From: Asterias amurensis
Lineage: Eukaryota > Echinodermata > Asteroidea > Forcipulatida > Asteriidae
Reading direction: 5' to 3'
Length of the DNA: 64,000 bases
NCBI RefSeq assembly: GCF_032118995.1
Contig: NC_092660.1
Coordinates: 4,417,501-4,481,500 of the forward strand
Position 1 is the stretch's first letter, and each line of letters starts with the position of its first letter. Positions 24,101 through 45,800 of the stretch are shown here, in pieces. A program made the position numbers and the translations under genes. The notes under the pieces were generated by a model. That model saw only the letters and a program-made list of their open reading frames with translations, searched no databases and was not told the origin of the DNA.

Positions 24101-25573
24101 AATGAATGTACTGAGAGTGAAGGATATTATAAGTTAGAGTCAATGGCGTTTAGCTGCCATAAACTGGTGAGGTTAAAACGAAGCTATTGTGTAGAAAGGG
24201 TGGATGAATTGGGATGGAAATGGCCAGGGGTAATAAGAAGTCTATGGGGAGGGTTGTTTGGAATGCAGGGGGGAAACCTTCAATCATGGGAATTCTTGTA
24301 GTTGTCAAAATGTTTTCTCAAGTAAACTATTGTGTTGAATTTTATTTTGGGTGAATCTATTGAATTGTAAGATAAATCTGAAGATTTAAAATATATTTGA
24401 AGACAACATATCTTTCAGTGATTACAAACTGAAGACAATCCTAAGTTGCTTTTAAGATTATAAACTCCATACAACTAAATATTTATAAAGCGCCTTTACA
24501 TCAAGATCAAAGCGCTGAAAAGAGCAAAACCAATGGAACTATAAATACAACAAATTACATCTGAAACAAGTGAGTTTTGAGAGATTTTTTGAACAAAGGC
24601 AAAGAGTTACAATTTCTGATGCAGACTTGGAGTTTGTTCCATATTATTATTTGCTAAGCAATAAAGGAGAAAGTCCAGATGTGAGCAGATGAGTGTTCTG
24701 ATGGTTGGTACCTACGGGAGGGTTACGTTACTACAACATGCTACAACTAAAAACCTCCATGACCTAAAAACTCACTCAAATTTAAACTTAAACTACATTT
24801 GATGAACATCTCTAAATTTTCCATAAAATTTAAAATTAAGTATTAATTTCAGTGTCAAGCATTTCTAAATTGTAGTTAAATTTTCCATTTTTTTAAAACT
24901 TTATCAGCACTGAAAAAGATAGGGAAACGTTGCCGCATGGCGCCACCACTTTTTTTACTCTTTTTTACAAAAAGGGATATCTCATTGAGGTAAATTAGAT
25001 ACTATATTATTTCATATCGGATGAAAAAGTGGTGGCACCATACGGAAACTTTTCCAAAGATTGACCCAATCTGACCATTGAGGAAGGATAAGATAAGAGT
25101 AAGACTTTCTCTATGACTATGGTCCAACTATGGAGGAGGGAAATTTCTTCCTCCATGGTCCGACCGCCACTTTGGATTTCCACATTTGAGAACAAAATAA
25201 TCAAATAAGATTTCTAATTAAATTTATTTACTAATCAAACTAAACAATTTACTCAACTCAACCCATTTTTTGATAATCTGTATTCATAATATTAAAATAG
25301 GGAAGGAAAGGGGCAGTTACAGATACACAGCATGCCAGTTTTTGTCACTCCTAAAAGTAAAAGAAGAAACAAAAATATATAAAAATCGCAACAAAACATG
25401 TCTAACATGTTTTATCATGACACGATAAATGAATGGGGGTAAATTGCCAGTGACCCTCAATACGTACCGACAAGCCCGCCGACAAGAAAGCAAGCGATCT
25501 GCACCAGCAACAGAACCACGCAAAAACCGAACAGCTTTCTCGTGCTCAAATTCTCCAAAACAGCTCCCGCCAT
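5656..25573 (-). CDS. WLS: WLS (Wntless / GPR177 / Evi), complete coding region in 12 exons
   Basis: Multipass membrane receptor that binds lipidated Wnt proteins in the ER/Golgi and carries them to the cell surface. The 12 exons join in phase to 549 aa plus stop; human WLS is 541 aa. The order is: N-terminal membrane anchor (about residues 14-35), luminal domain (about 36-230, with FEPWGPNGCDKI and an NIT glycosylation site), then the C-terminal transmembrane bundle from exon 5 onward (FWIIFVGEH, FVFDMCERGVQLANPF, SAFYTGVYGMWN). The YEGL endocytosis signal at residues 426-429 is kept across the exon 10/11 junction. The start MAGAVLENLSTRKL matches the vertebrate MAGAIIENMSTKKL. The C-terminus (ending NKTAIE) is divergent and lacks the vertebrate KEAQE tail. 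Intron 1 is about 7.8 kb and repeat-filled. Family assignment is very secure; exact splice sites are by inspection. Confidence 0.96.
5887..6072 (+). mobile_element. MITE family F, 3'-truncated copy (WLS intron 11)
   Basis: Left half of the family (TTAAAGGAAAGTTACAG..ATTTCTGTCTG) lying in the last WLS intron. Confidence 0.75.
6140..6380 (-). CDS. WLS: WLS coding exon 11
   Basis: Encodes GLIYRFRFFMVFTVITAIFT, VVFFIMSQVLEGQ, TSAFYTGVYGMWNIYVLAVM and VLYAPSHK, the last transmembrane helices. CAG acceptor, GTGAGT donor after SNG. A 16-G run lies about 40 nt into the following intron. Confidence 0.96.
6430..6860 (-). mobile_element. tRNA-derived SINE (WLS intron 10)
   Basis: Reverse strand reads a tRNA-like head (GTGGCCGTGCGGTTGAGAGC .. 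GGTTCAAATCCCCAGC) then a body ending TATATAAGAATTTGATATT. A close copy is at 38535-38950. Confidence 0.8.
6865..7310 (-). mobile_element. Second SINE, split by element L
   Basis: Body TTTATACCCCTGGGTGA and a B-box-like GGACTCGAACCCAG segment, interrupted at 7027-7213 by an inverted-repeat element. Confidence 0.65.
7027..7213. mobile_element. Inverted-repeat element L with TA target duplication, nested in a SINE
   Basis: Ends GACCGATCCA and TGGATCGGTC are perfect inverted repeats, flanked on both sides by TA. The SINE context continues across (GAAGCAA | TTGTAGTCAAG). Confidence 0.85.
7544..7687 (-). CDS. WLS: WLS coding exon 10
   Basis: 48 codons: MAFIILAGICLCAYSIFLMF (transmembrane), MVYQVFKNIS and SRRLHYE. 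The last two residues begin the YEGL endocytosis signal. CTAG acceptor, GTATG donor. Confidence 0.96.
7725..7810 (+). repeat. Repeat H head with hammerhead-like core (WLS intron 9)
   Basis: CTGACGA at 7731-7737, a 6-bp stem GACTAG/CTAGTC (7739-7744, 7751-7756), then AAAAC and GTTGAGACC. Head of the longer repeat at 13735-14027. Confidence 0.65.
8016..8079 (-). CDS. WLS: WLS coding exon 9
   Basis: Encodes GVQLANPFFSMWNTEKGQNL, continuing CERG from exon 8 and leading into MAFIILAG of exon 10. ACAG acceptor, GTATC donor. Confidence 0.93.
9541..9670. mobile_element. SINE fragment with CATTT-type repeat tail
   Basis: (CATTT)n followed by CGTGAAGCCAAGGA and AAGCCAAGAACCCCATGGAG; similar sequence at 11470-11640 and 31660-31920, where it joins a tRNA-like head. 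Confidence 0.6.
9951..10048 (-). CDS. WLS: WLS coding exon 8
   Basis: Encodes DQTQRNRLRVYWQQVCSIVF and FSLFVFDMCER, homologous to human DQHERNHIAGYWKQVG..FIFDMCERG. TAG acceptor, GTGAG donor. Confidence 0.94.
10100..10470 (+). mobile_element. tRNA-derived SINE, plus orientation (WLS intron 7)
   Basis: Head with GGTTCGAGTCCCGGTCGTGAC, tail near AAGTGCTTTGAGACGCACGTAG ; a further tRNA-like head (GCCAAGCGGTCGG) follows at about 10500. Confidence 0.6.
11287..11414 (-). CDS. WLS: WLS coding exon 7
   Basis: Encodes PMEWLTLWLNIPF, LLADLKQGAFYAMLFSFWII and FVGEHLM, near-identical to the vertebrate DIRQGIFYAMLLSFWIIFCG. CAG acceptor, GTAAG donor. Confidence 0.96.
12051..12424 (+). mobile_element. 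MITE family D, copy 1 (WLS intron 6)
   Basis: TTTAAAGCCATTATACACTT at the left; CCAATGGCTTTAAAG at the right; internal TTCTCGTTAACGAGAA palindrome. Confidence 0.88.
12505..12545 (-). CDS. WLS: WLS coding exon 6 (41 bp)
   Basis: Small exon encoding TILALAIIMSILN; with exon 7 it reads LNFPMEWLTLW, matching human INIPVEWFSIG. CAG acceptor, GTAAG donor. It is too short for an ORF search and was found by phase continuity. Confidence 0.9.
13435..13690 (+). mobile_element. Element T: body plus 3' tRNA-like part (WLS intron 5)
   Basis: Body GGTGTGATCCCTGGCTACAC precedes a tRNA-like segment (TAGCTCAGTTGTTAGAGC..GGTTCAAGTCCCGC). Same order as the better-defined copy at 49431-49745. Confidence 0.65.
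13735..14027 (-). repeat. Repeat H, complete copy with hammerhead-like core
   Basis: On the minus strand: CTGACGA (14014-14008), stem GACTAG/CTAGTC (14006-14001 and 13994-13989), GAAA (13988-13985), then ~250 bp ending ACACATGGTGTTAACGCAAA. A headless copy lies at 57048-57325. Confidence 0.7.
14164..14217. repeat. 27-bp tandem duplication of the WLS exon 5 splice donor
   Basis: GTTTATTTACCTTTCAAGGA occurs at 14164 and again at 14191. Each copy contains the same donor (AAAG then GTAAAT on the minus strand). Confidence 0.92.
14201..14337 (-). CDS. WLS: WLS coding exon 5
   Basis: Encodes AIHQNGGFTKVWISIKTF, a transmembrane stretch (PFILLATFWFWRR) and GPVLLER. The donor at 14200/14199 lies in a 27-bp tandem duplication, so a second identical donor sits 27 nt further into the intron. 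Using it would add an in-frame TAA. Confidence 0.94.
14361..14747 (+). mobile_element. MITE family F, full copy (WLS intron 4)
   Basis: TTTAAAGGAACGTTACAG at the left, GTAATGTTCATTTAAA at the right. It lies 22 nt from the exon 5 acceptor. Confidence 0.85.
14778..14975 (-). mobile_element. MITE family C-like, truncated copy
   Basis: TTAAAGGCACTGGACAC start, then GGCTCCCTCTGAAG and an AGACTTCAGGCCTGAAG foldback; the right part is missing. Confidence 0.7.
15024..15194 (-). CDS. WLS: WLS coding exon 4
   Basis: Phase-0 exon of 57 codons: VGYYYDCTPIPLFDLGS, HHKYYLVNIRLPI, NTGIGSLQDIHIV. It matches the human YYECDVLPFMEIGSVAHKFY region. TAG acceptor, GTATGT donor. Confidence 0.95.
15653..15832. 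mobile_element. Palindromic element J
   Basis: GCCCAGTTCATACTTCATGC at the left mirrors GGAAGTATGAACCGGGC at the right, with GACGTCA near both arms. A related copy lies near 44425-44600. Confidence 0.75.
15890..16200 (-). mobile_element. MITE family A, truncated copy 4 (WLS intron 3)
   Basis: Central foldback and CACAGG/GTTTGTTATTTTATG block present; the left end is missing, the right ends GTCTTTAA. Confidence 0.85.
16467..16591 (-). CDS. WLS: WLS coding exon 3
   Basis: Encodes DPDANITLVIRLGYRN and NETRKLECVFPYPL, homologous to the vertebrate VSMDVSLAYRD..KLKCTF stretch. NIT is a potential N-glycosylation site. CAG acceptor, GTAAGT donor. Confidence 0.93.
16750..16912. mobile_element. Small palindromic element I
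   Basis: GATTTCACTAA..CTTAGGATTAATCCTAGG at the left mirrors ..GATCCTAGCGTTTCGTGAAAT at the right; related to 9755-9912 and 48397-48562. Confidence 0.7.
17170..17413. mobile_element. Foldback element B (WLS intron 2)
   Basis: GGGCCCAATTTCATAGAGCT at the left is the inverse of AGCTCTATGAAATTGGCCCC at the right. Confidence 0.88.
17442..17708 (-). CDS. WLS: WLS coding exon 2
   Basis: Luminal domain: KCID, GWFEPWGPNGCDKIKDFDEA, DWIVFSVHIPNRPYSMERWF and ALDISHTKETIM. TAG acceptor, GTAAGC donor. Confidence 0.96.
18118..18165. repeat. AAT/TAA microsatellite
   Basis: About ten TAA units in WLS intron 1. Confidence 0.9.
18493..19055. repeat. Tandem duplication of ~273 bp (WLS intron 1)
   Basis: AGTCAATGCAAAACATCATC begins both copies (18494 and 18768). 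Both contain GTGTTGACAATTTCCAAACG and a poly-G tract before AATCCACAAAACTGAAGG. Confidence 0.9.
19152..19526 (+). mobile_element. MITE family A, copy 5
   Basis: TTAAAGACTTTGTACAC left end, TGTCCACTTCCTTTAA right end. Confidence 0.9.
20490..20825 (-). pseudogene. LINE 3' remnant (C-terminal end of a retrotransposon ORF)
   Basis: The minus strand reads HVPSREGLRSSRD, then FGPTLWTTLPRTLRSSPTVS, then AFKRSLKTYLF and stop, the typical C-terminus of non-LTR retrotransposon reverse transcriptases. It is followed by a 3' UTR with AAAGCGC..ATATAAGAGCTGG and a TTATT-rich tail. No intact element. Confidence 0.8.
20933..21086. mobile_element. Palindromic element near 21 kb
   Basis: AAAGGCCGGTTTATAGTCAG mirrors GACTATAACTCGGCCTTT, with GTCGCGCG/CGCGCGAT-type inner arms. 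Confidence 0.75.
21475..21858 (+). mobile_element. MITE family A, copy 6
   Basis: TTAAAGGCAGTGGACAC to TGTCCACTGCCTTTAA; full length, one of the cleanest copies. Confidence 0.94.
22997..23382 (+). mobile_element. MITE family A, copy 7
   Basis: TTAAAGCCACTGGACAC to TGTCCACTGCCTTTAA; foldback centre present. Confidence 0.93.
24465..24655 (-). pseudogene. LINE 3' remnant
   Basis: Minus strand reads NSLPLFKKSLKTHLFQ and stop, then a GCGCTTT..TATTTAG tail; the same kind of C-terminus as at 20490-20825 and 40160-40553. Confidence 0.65.
25468..25573 (-). CDS. WLS: WLS coding exon 1
   Basis: Begins with ATG at 25573 and ends at a GTACG donor. It encodes MAGAVLENLSTRKL followed by a hydrophobic anchor ending FLVGGLV. 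The reading frame crosses the intron to give VAPAPSTAFSHL, which matches the vertebrate GGLIAPGPTTAV. Confidence 0.93.
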
Positions 25574-26223
25574 CGTCCACTGAAATTCCACACACTATGC
25601 TGAGCAAGTCGGTCAAGAAAATATCTACAACTTAATGAGAAAATGTTGCGCTGACAGTAAATAATGACACTTTCTTTGAGCACCGGTTGTCTGTCACTTT
25701 TTCACGTCTGCGACTCGGTTCCAAGGCCGGAAGTTCCAATAAAGTGTACCGTGTGTTTTGAGAGAACGAGACAAAAACTTTTTGTGTGAGAAGTCTAAAA
25801 AGTTGCGCCCTCTATAGTTCAAAACAGTAACAAATTTAGTCAATTTCACGTGTTTTCTGATAATAATTATTATTTGAATTTTGTGTATGGATTTCACACT
25901 GCCGGAAATCGCAACTACTCAAGAAAACAATTTGTATTTCCGTTTTAAAAATGTCAATTGATGTTAGCGTGTCTATACGACATAAAGAAAACCAGATTTA
26001 CACACAATTTTGAGCAAATATTTAACGCCGAAAGTAAATATTGGTCGCACAATGGAAGATGTATTTTGTTGATAAGGGGCGCAATATGCACTTCAGAAAA
26101 GCAATTGATAACAAATGTAAACATGATGTTTCACATCGTGTCGTGTCAATAATAAGCAAAGGAAGGAAACTAGACACGACTAACATATTATATCGAGCAT
26201 TGAATAACCTGGGATTAATTTGA

Positions 26224-26387
26224 CAGGGCAACTTGTTAAAGGTGCAGAAAAGTATGCTTAGCAGAAACAGGTTACCAGAAAAAAATAAAATTTACCTTTC
26301 ATTGTTGTAACTGGTGCCCTAATAATATTTTGTTAAACAAATAAGTTTGTCAAGCGGTATTTTCTGCAGCTTTATGAAATTGGGCCC
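26224..26387. mobile_element. Foldback element B remnant
   Basis: Ends TTTATGAAATTGGGCCCA; the AGCAGAAACAGGTTACCAG block matches 2420-2552 and 54430-54607. Confidence 0.65.
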
Positions 26388-26802
26388 AGGTGAGGACTGG
26401 TAGCCCGTTTAGACTTCATCTTAAACACTAGGCTACCCCCCCCCCTGCACAAAACCCATGGAATACAAAACAACAATGTGAGAAAATAAGTTTTGATTTG
26501 ATCAAACAGATCAAAATCTTGATTGTACTTCACAAAATGTGTGTTTTATGACACTGAAATAAGCAAATGCAGCATAATTAATGTGAACCTTACTTCTTTT
26601 TTGTCTACCACAATTAGAGGGACCGGGAAATAAAAACTACCACTAGGCCGCCTACAATAATGACAAGTCAACCAATTCATATTCATGAAATTTCATGTTT
26701 TTTATTATTTAATAAATCTTGTTCACATTGTTGTTTAATGATTTTTACATTTTTATTTACACATAGGAAAAACTTGAATTATTTGTTTTAATTAATACAA
26801 TC

Positions 26803-27100
26803 TTAAAGGTAGTGGACACTATTGATAATTGTCAAAGACTAGCCTGCACAGTTGGTGTATCTCAACATATGCATAAAATAACAAACCTGTGAAAGTTTGA
26901 GCTCAATCGGTCATCGAAACCTGAGGTCTTGAAACCAAATTCGTGGAAAATTACTTCTTTCTCCAAAACTATGGCACCTCAGAGGGAGCCGTTTCTCACA
27001 ATGTTTTATACCATCAACCTCTCCCCATTACTCGTCACCAAGAAAGGTTTGATGCTAATAAATATTTTGAGTAATTACCAATAGTGTCCACTGCCTTTAA
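26803..27100 (+). mobile_element. MITE family A, copy 8 with internal deletion
   Basis: Both ends intact; about 85 bp around the first half of the foldback centre are missing. Confidence 0.9.
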
Positions 27101-27311
27101 AGCGATTAAAAGACAGGTGTTTGACGTTTTTGAAATATGGAACCCATTATGTAGTACCTTATAAAAGATTTCATAAGATGCTTCCAAGGTGCATTCAGCA
27201 GCCACTACCAGAAACACAGGGGCACACCCTTCTCTTGTCGATAAGTGTATGCATGTAATTCTACCTCCATGAAAAGGTGTAACTGGGCTCTTTTACAATG
27301 GTCAAGTGTCT

Positions 27312-27674
27312 TGCTTCAAGGCGCTGGACACTATTGGTAACTGTCAAAGACCACGGTCCTCTCACTTGTTGTATCTCAACATATGCATAAAATAATGAAG
27401 TTGCGAGATAATAATGAAAAAAACAAAACACCCTTGTCACACAAAAAGCTGTGTGCTTTCAGATGCTTGATTTCGAGATCTCAAGTTCTAAATCCGAGGT
27501 CTCAAAATCAAATTCATGGAAAATTACGTCTTTCTCGAAAAGTACTCCACTTCAGAGGGAGCCGTTTCTCACAATGTTTTATACTACCAACCTCTCCCCA
27601 TTACTCGTTACCAAGTAAGGTTTTATGCTAATAATTATTTTGAGTAGTTACCAATAGTGTCCACTGCTTTTAAG
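27312..27674 (+). mobile_element. MITE family A, copy 9, inserted in a SINE
   Basis: Flanked by SINE sequence on both sides (GTGTCTTGCTTCA | element | TTAAGGACATAAGTGTC). The target in intact SINE copies is GTGTCTTGCTTAAGGACAC. Confidence 0.9.
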
Positions 27675-27820
27675 GACATAAGTGTCTGGTCAAGGCAGGA
27701 ACTCTATCACACTCTACAGGGCCCAATTTCATAGAGCTGCTTGAACACAACATCCTGGAAAGTATAACAAGTGACTTGGAACACTAATCTTCAAGTATTG
27801 AACATAAAAACATTTTTTTG

Positions 27821-27826
27821 TTTATT
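27821..27826 (-). promoter_or_regulatory. Candidate KRI1 poly(A) signal AATAAA
   Basis: TTTATT on the plus strand is AATAAA in the KRI1 sense, 360 nt after the KRI1 stop codon. Position is plausible; no transcript evidence. Confidence 0.4.
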
Positions 27827-28185
27827 TATCCCCCATGTATAAGAAATCAGTAAAAAATATAATTTGATTTCAAAACAGTGGAGCCTTGAGAAAATAAAAA
27901 ACTCCAAGCAACCACCTTTCCAAAAGTGTGGCTTAATTAGTAAAATATACAACAATGGAACAGCAAACAAACATTAAGATCTAGACAATGTATTTTTGCC
28001 CCCCCCCACCCCCCCACGTCATGTGAACAAACCCACATGCATATGCATATCACTCGGGTGGAATTCGAGCCCACGACCATTGTCATTCTTACCACTAGAC
28101 CACTTGAGTTTTGAGATGCATCTTTCTTCCAGTGTGGTACTCTGGACCTCGAATAAAGACAAAAAAGTTCCTCAAAAATTTAGTT

Positions 28186-41714
<13,529 letters not shown>

Positions 41715-42678
41715 GCTGGATTCTTAGTTAGTCTGATACCGGTGCAACGTATACGCGCAACATCTATGCTTTGAGTCGGATATCAGACACTTACTTTGAG
41801 CTGGTAAACGGGGATGAACGTTGCGAAAAGGCACGCCGTTACCGAGTACCATGAAACAAAATGGCTGCGCCCATGAGATAGTTTTTTTGAACAGGTAAAA
41901 TGTCGAATTAATTCAAGTGTGCGATTAAAAGCTGTTGGCAGATGAGAATTGTGAATATATTTTATCGTGAGTGTCTATCTTTTGCATTTTATTTCACTGT
42001 CTAAGTAAAGAAGAAATCAAAACTTTAGAATTAGCCAACTTTTTATTTTTCATATTATTTAGCATAGCGACTCTGGCCTAGCGGTAGCCTAGGGCTTAGG
42101 CTGGGCTTAGTGGAGTTGGCCACACGGGCTAGCCCAGGCTTAGATTCTGAATAGTTGCGATAATTCACATTGTATCACTACATCATGTACAAACCCGGCC
42201 CTCCTCCCAATTTTGGACTGAATTGGTCATCACATTCACAGTTCCAAGCAAGAGAATAACGAAAGAAGAAAAAAACCTTAATTTTGTTGCACAAACTTGT
42301 GTGCGCCTCAGATGAAAAGGCTTCAGGCATGAAGTTTAAGTTAACAATTATTTTGAGTAATTACCAACACTGTGTCCAGTACAAATCCAGTAAAGGCTAA
42401 ATAAATTGTTATAATAAAGAGTGGCAGGATAGTATAGCGCCCTCTTTATGCGTACACGAGTGGTTCGTTAACACTAGGTTTTTCACTTTATCAGATCTGG
42501 GTACATGCCAGCAAAATATACCCTGGACCCCTGTCTATACTAAATTAGGTAAAATAACACAACAAATCACAAAAACAACAAACAAACAATTTTTTCAATT
42601 AAGCCACTTTATCTTTTCTACTTCTTTCAGATAGTACTACTATAAGTAGGAAAAGAGAAGTAGTCTAAAGTTCTCATC
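41715..42678. promoter_or_regulatory. Probable bidirectional promoter of KRI1 and PIGO
   Basis: KRI1 (minus) and PIGO (plus) are head to head with 964 bp between start codons. A good donor (GAACAG then GTAAAATG, 41893/41894) and an acceptor-like CTTCTTTCAG ending at 42630 suggest that PIGO has a noncoding first exon starting near 41860. That would place the two transcription starts within roughly 150 bp. CAAAATGGCTGC at 41857 resembles a YY1-type initiator-proximal motif. The right half is filled by a decayed MITE (about 42220-42385). No TATA box seen. Inference from layout only. Confidence 0.5.
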
Positions 42679-42874
42679 ATGCATTTATCACATCGCCATC
42701 TGTTGCTGCTTTGTGTCGTTGGGGAACTTCTGGGACTCTACGTTTTCTTAAAAGGATTCTTTCCTATAAAGAAGGCTGTAGAGGGCTATGCAATGTTTGA
42801 AGGACTTCCTGAAGAGCCATCGACTGAAACTTTGCATCAAGATGACGTGATTCCCAGTGTGGCAACTGGATCTG
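42679..42874 (+). CDS. PIGO: PIGO coding exon 1
   Basis: Start MHLSHRHLLLLCVVGELLGL gives a signal-anchor, then KGFFPIKKAVEGYAMFEGL. The GTGATT donor leaves one base that joins exon 2 as Ala. A CTTTCAG acceptor-like site lies 48 nt upstream of the ATG, so a noncoding first exon is possible. Confidence 0.88.
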
Positions 42875-45800
42875 GTGATTTTTTCATCTCACCTACAACT
42901 GCTCCCCCCCCCCTCCGCCCCCTCTGAACTTATTCCCACAAACTTTCACCTACATGTCAATTCATTTATAACCCATTTCAAGTGTTGTTCCTAGAAAGGA
43001 GCTGTTCAATTATTCCATCAAGATCAAGATCAAGATCGTCCATTGTTGTCAATCTTTTTGTCTTGTACCACCTAAGCCCCTCCTGTGTGGCCATTTCTCT
43101 GGAGGATTCCTCAGAGAGTATGGCCACACAGGTGGGGCTTGTGCCACCTTATTTCCACCTTTTATTTCTTATAAATTATACACTTTAGTGTGGCGTCACA
43201 GCTGCACCATCTAACATGTCCTATAGCTGAACAAGGATCTCAAAATTTAAGGCCATTGAAAAAGTTCAACAGGAAAGTTCTAAAGGGGCACCAAGGCCTA
43301 ACCAGGGCCTAATATCAGCCTGCCAACCAGTGCAACCGATTGTCCACTTTTTGTTGTAACAAGGAAAAACAGTTGCTATTAGCATTCACTGTCCATACAA
43401 AAGTTTCCAGTCTAAACATTCAACTCTGCAACATTTTCTGAGTGACATCGTTCCCTGTTTAAATAATTATAAAGACAAATTTAACCCTTCAAAATTTTCT
43501 TTTGAACAGCTACCTCACCGATCCGCCCTGTATTTGGCCGTCTCGTCATTATTCTTATAGACGCCTTGAGGGCAGATTTCATATATGGTAAGCGCAATCA
43601 GGAAGACATGCCGTACACCAGGGAGCTTCTAAGTGGGGGATGGACGAGGAGTTTCTTGGCTAGAGCTCATCCTCCAACAGTCACAATGCCAAGAATTAAG
43701 GTGAGAATGGATGGTTAATTACCTCTGCCAAAATTACCCATCCTGTTATCGGTATTTATTAATCAAAAGTGTTCTAGATCTAGGCAGTGGACACTTGGTA
43801 ATTACTAAAAATAGTTATTAGCATAAAACCTGAAGTGAGCACCGCAGGGTAGACCCAGGGAAGCTAAACGAACGCACACTCTGTATACACTATATAACAA
43901 TCTCAATATTTTTGTGTTTGTTGCAGGCGTTGACATCCGGGACCATTCCAGGTTTCATTGACATCGTTTTGAATCTGGACTCCTCGGCTTTAGCGGAGGA
44001 TAATCTCATCTCACAGATGCATCGTCAAGACAGGAAGCTCTTCTTTTATGGGGACGACACATGGATGCGTTTGTTCCCGGGACATTTCACTGAAACTGAC
44101 GGCACAACATCTTTCTTTGTCACCGACTACACTGAAGTAATAGATGTTAAATTGCCATCAAGGATAAAGAATATTAAATTTGGTTTTTACCGTACAGACC
44201 AATGTGTGTTAGCACTGTGTACTCAGTACGTACCCGAGTTCTGTGAAAATAATCACAGGCAAATCACTCGGGTGGGATTCGAACCTACAACCTTTGCAAT
44301 TCTAGAGCAGTGTCATACCAACTAGACCACCGAGATTGCGTGAAGTGTGTAGCAGTTGGGCACTGGAAACAGAGTTCAACAGTTTGGGTGTTGGGTAACC
44401 GTGTGTTGGATTTTGTTTAGATTAAAGCCTGGTTCATATTTCCAGCAAATGCTTCATGCGGAGCGAGTTTGACGTCACAACTCTATTTTCACTGTGAATA
44501 ATTTGCAGGAGTTTAGCACAGGACTACTCTTGCGAATTTTTTGTTGCAAATTTTTGACGTCAAAATTGGCATTCCAATCTCTGGCTTTTTAGGCCCTACT
44601 ATTATCAAATGAGCACATAAATTGTTAGTTGTTTTATTCCCTCAAAGATTTTTTTGTTGCAATTGAAAACGAAAATAAAATACTTGAATGTTACTTTTTA
44701 ACTTTTCAGGTTGATAACAATGTGACAAGGCACGTCCAGCCAGCTTTATCCAACCCTCATTGGGATGTCTTGATCCTCCACTATCTTGGTCTGGACCACA
44801 TCGGGCATCTCGGTGGGCCTACTAGCCCTCTAGTCTCCCCTAAACTACTGGAGATGGATGGTGTGATCCGAAACATCCATCAAGCATTGATAGAACAGGT
44901 AAAGGAGATTTGTAATAACTAACCCTGGGCGACAAGTGTCAAAGTCGCAACTATTGATTGCTTAGTTGAGTCCCGACTACCTTTATTCAACTACTCGATT
45001 AATCGTGGGGCCACGTCTACTACAATAATAGTCGCGACATCCTGAAACACAATTAGACACCAGTGACACAATCTTTCAATCCTTTCAGCACAAATTTTAC
45101 CATATTGCGCCTGCGGCAATGCATCTTGGGAATTTAAAAATAAGTCGCGGCTAGTGTCAAAGTTGCTACTATTTGGGGTGCGACTAGATGAGTAGTTAAT
45201 TACACTGGCCACCCAGGCTTAGTAATAACACTGGGTTTTTATATAGCGCTTTATCACACTGATGGGCCTATTAAACTGCTCATCATCTTTTTCCTGCAAT
45301 TAGGTGGGGCTTGGTTTTGAAGTTCCAGATCTACATGTATTCCTTTACTGTAGCACCATGAACTGGTTTAAAAGGTGCTGTGGCACAATATGCTGCTGAT
45401 CAGACCAGAAACACCGAGGCGAACCCCTTCACTTTACGACAAGTGCATTGGGTTCTTTCATATACTTAAAACAACCACCGAGACCATCCGAAAGGACACA
45501 GGAATAGTAGTTTAAAAGTGTCTTGCGTGACATGATTTGGACTCCAACTCACACTCTGCTTATCAGAAACACAAGAGCTTGATTAAACTGGTGTCATTTC
45601 GTTTGTATTGTCAGGATAAATCTTTGTCACTACCGAGTCTGATAGTACTATGTGGTGATCATGGTATGAGTGATGCAGGCAGTCATGGTGGTGCATCAGC
45701 AAGTGAGACTATTACACCTCTAGTCTTCATCAGCTCAGCATTCAAGCAAGATCAAGGTTAGAGTTCTAAGACCCCCTCCCAAGAATCCAATAAGGGGCGA

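Larger units (their letters stand above)
25574..28185. other. Intergenic region: WLS promoter side and KRI1 3' flank
   Basis: The WLS start codon lies at the left edge, so its promoter and 5' UTR should be in roughly the first few hundred bases; no TATA box is evident. The rest holds a foldback remnant (26224-26387), two family-A MITEs (26803-27100, 27312-27674), a SINE remnant that hosts the second MITE, and a tRNA-like element (28030-28110, minus). No additional gene seen. Confidence 0.6.

Noticed and set aside
43912-44325. 137-aa open reading frame as a whole
   Set aside because: Only 43927-44136 is PIGO exon 3. The rest reads through the donor into intron, including a SINE head.
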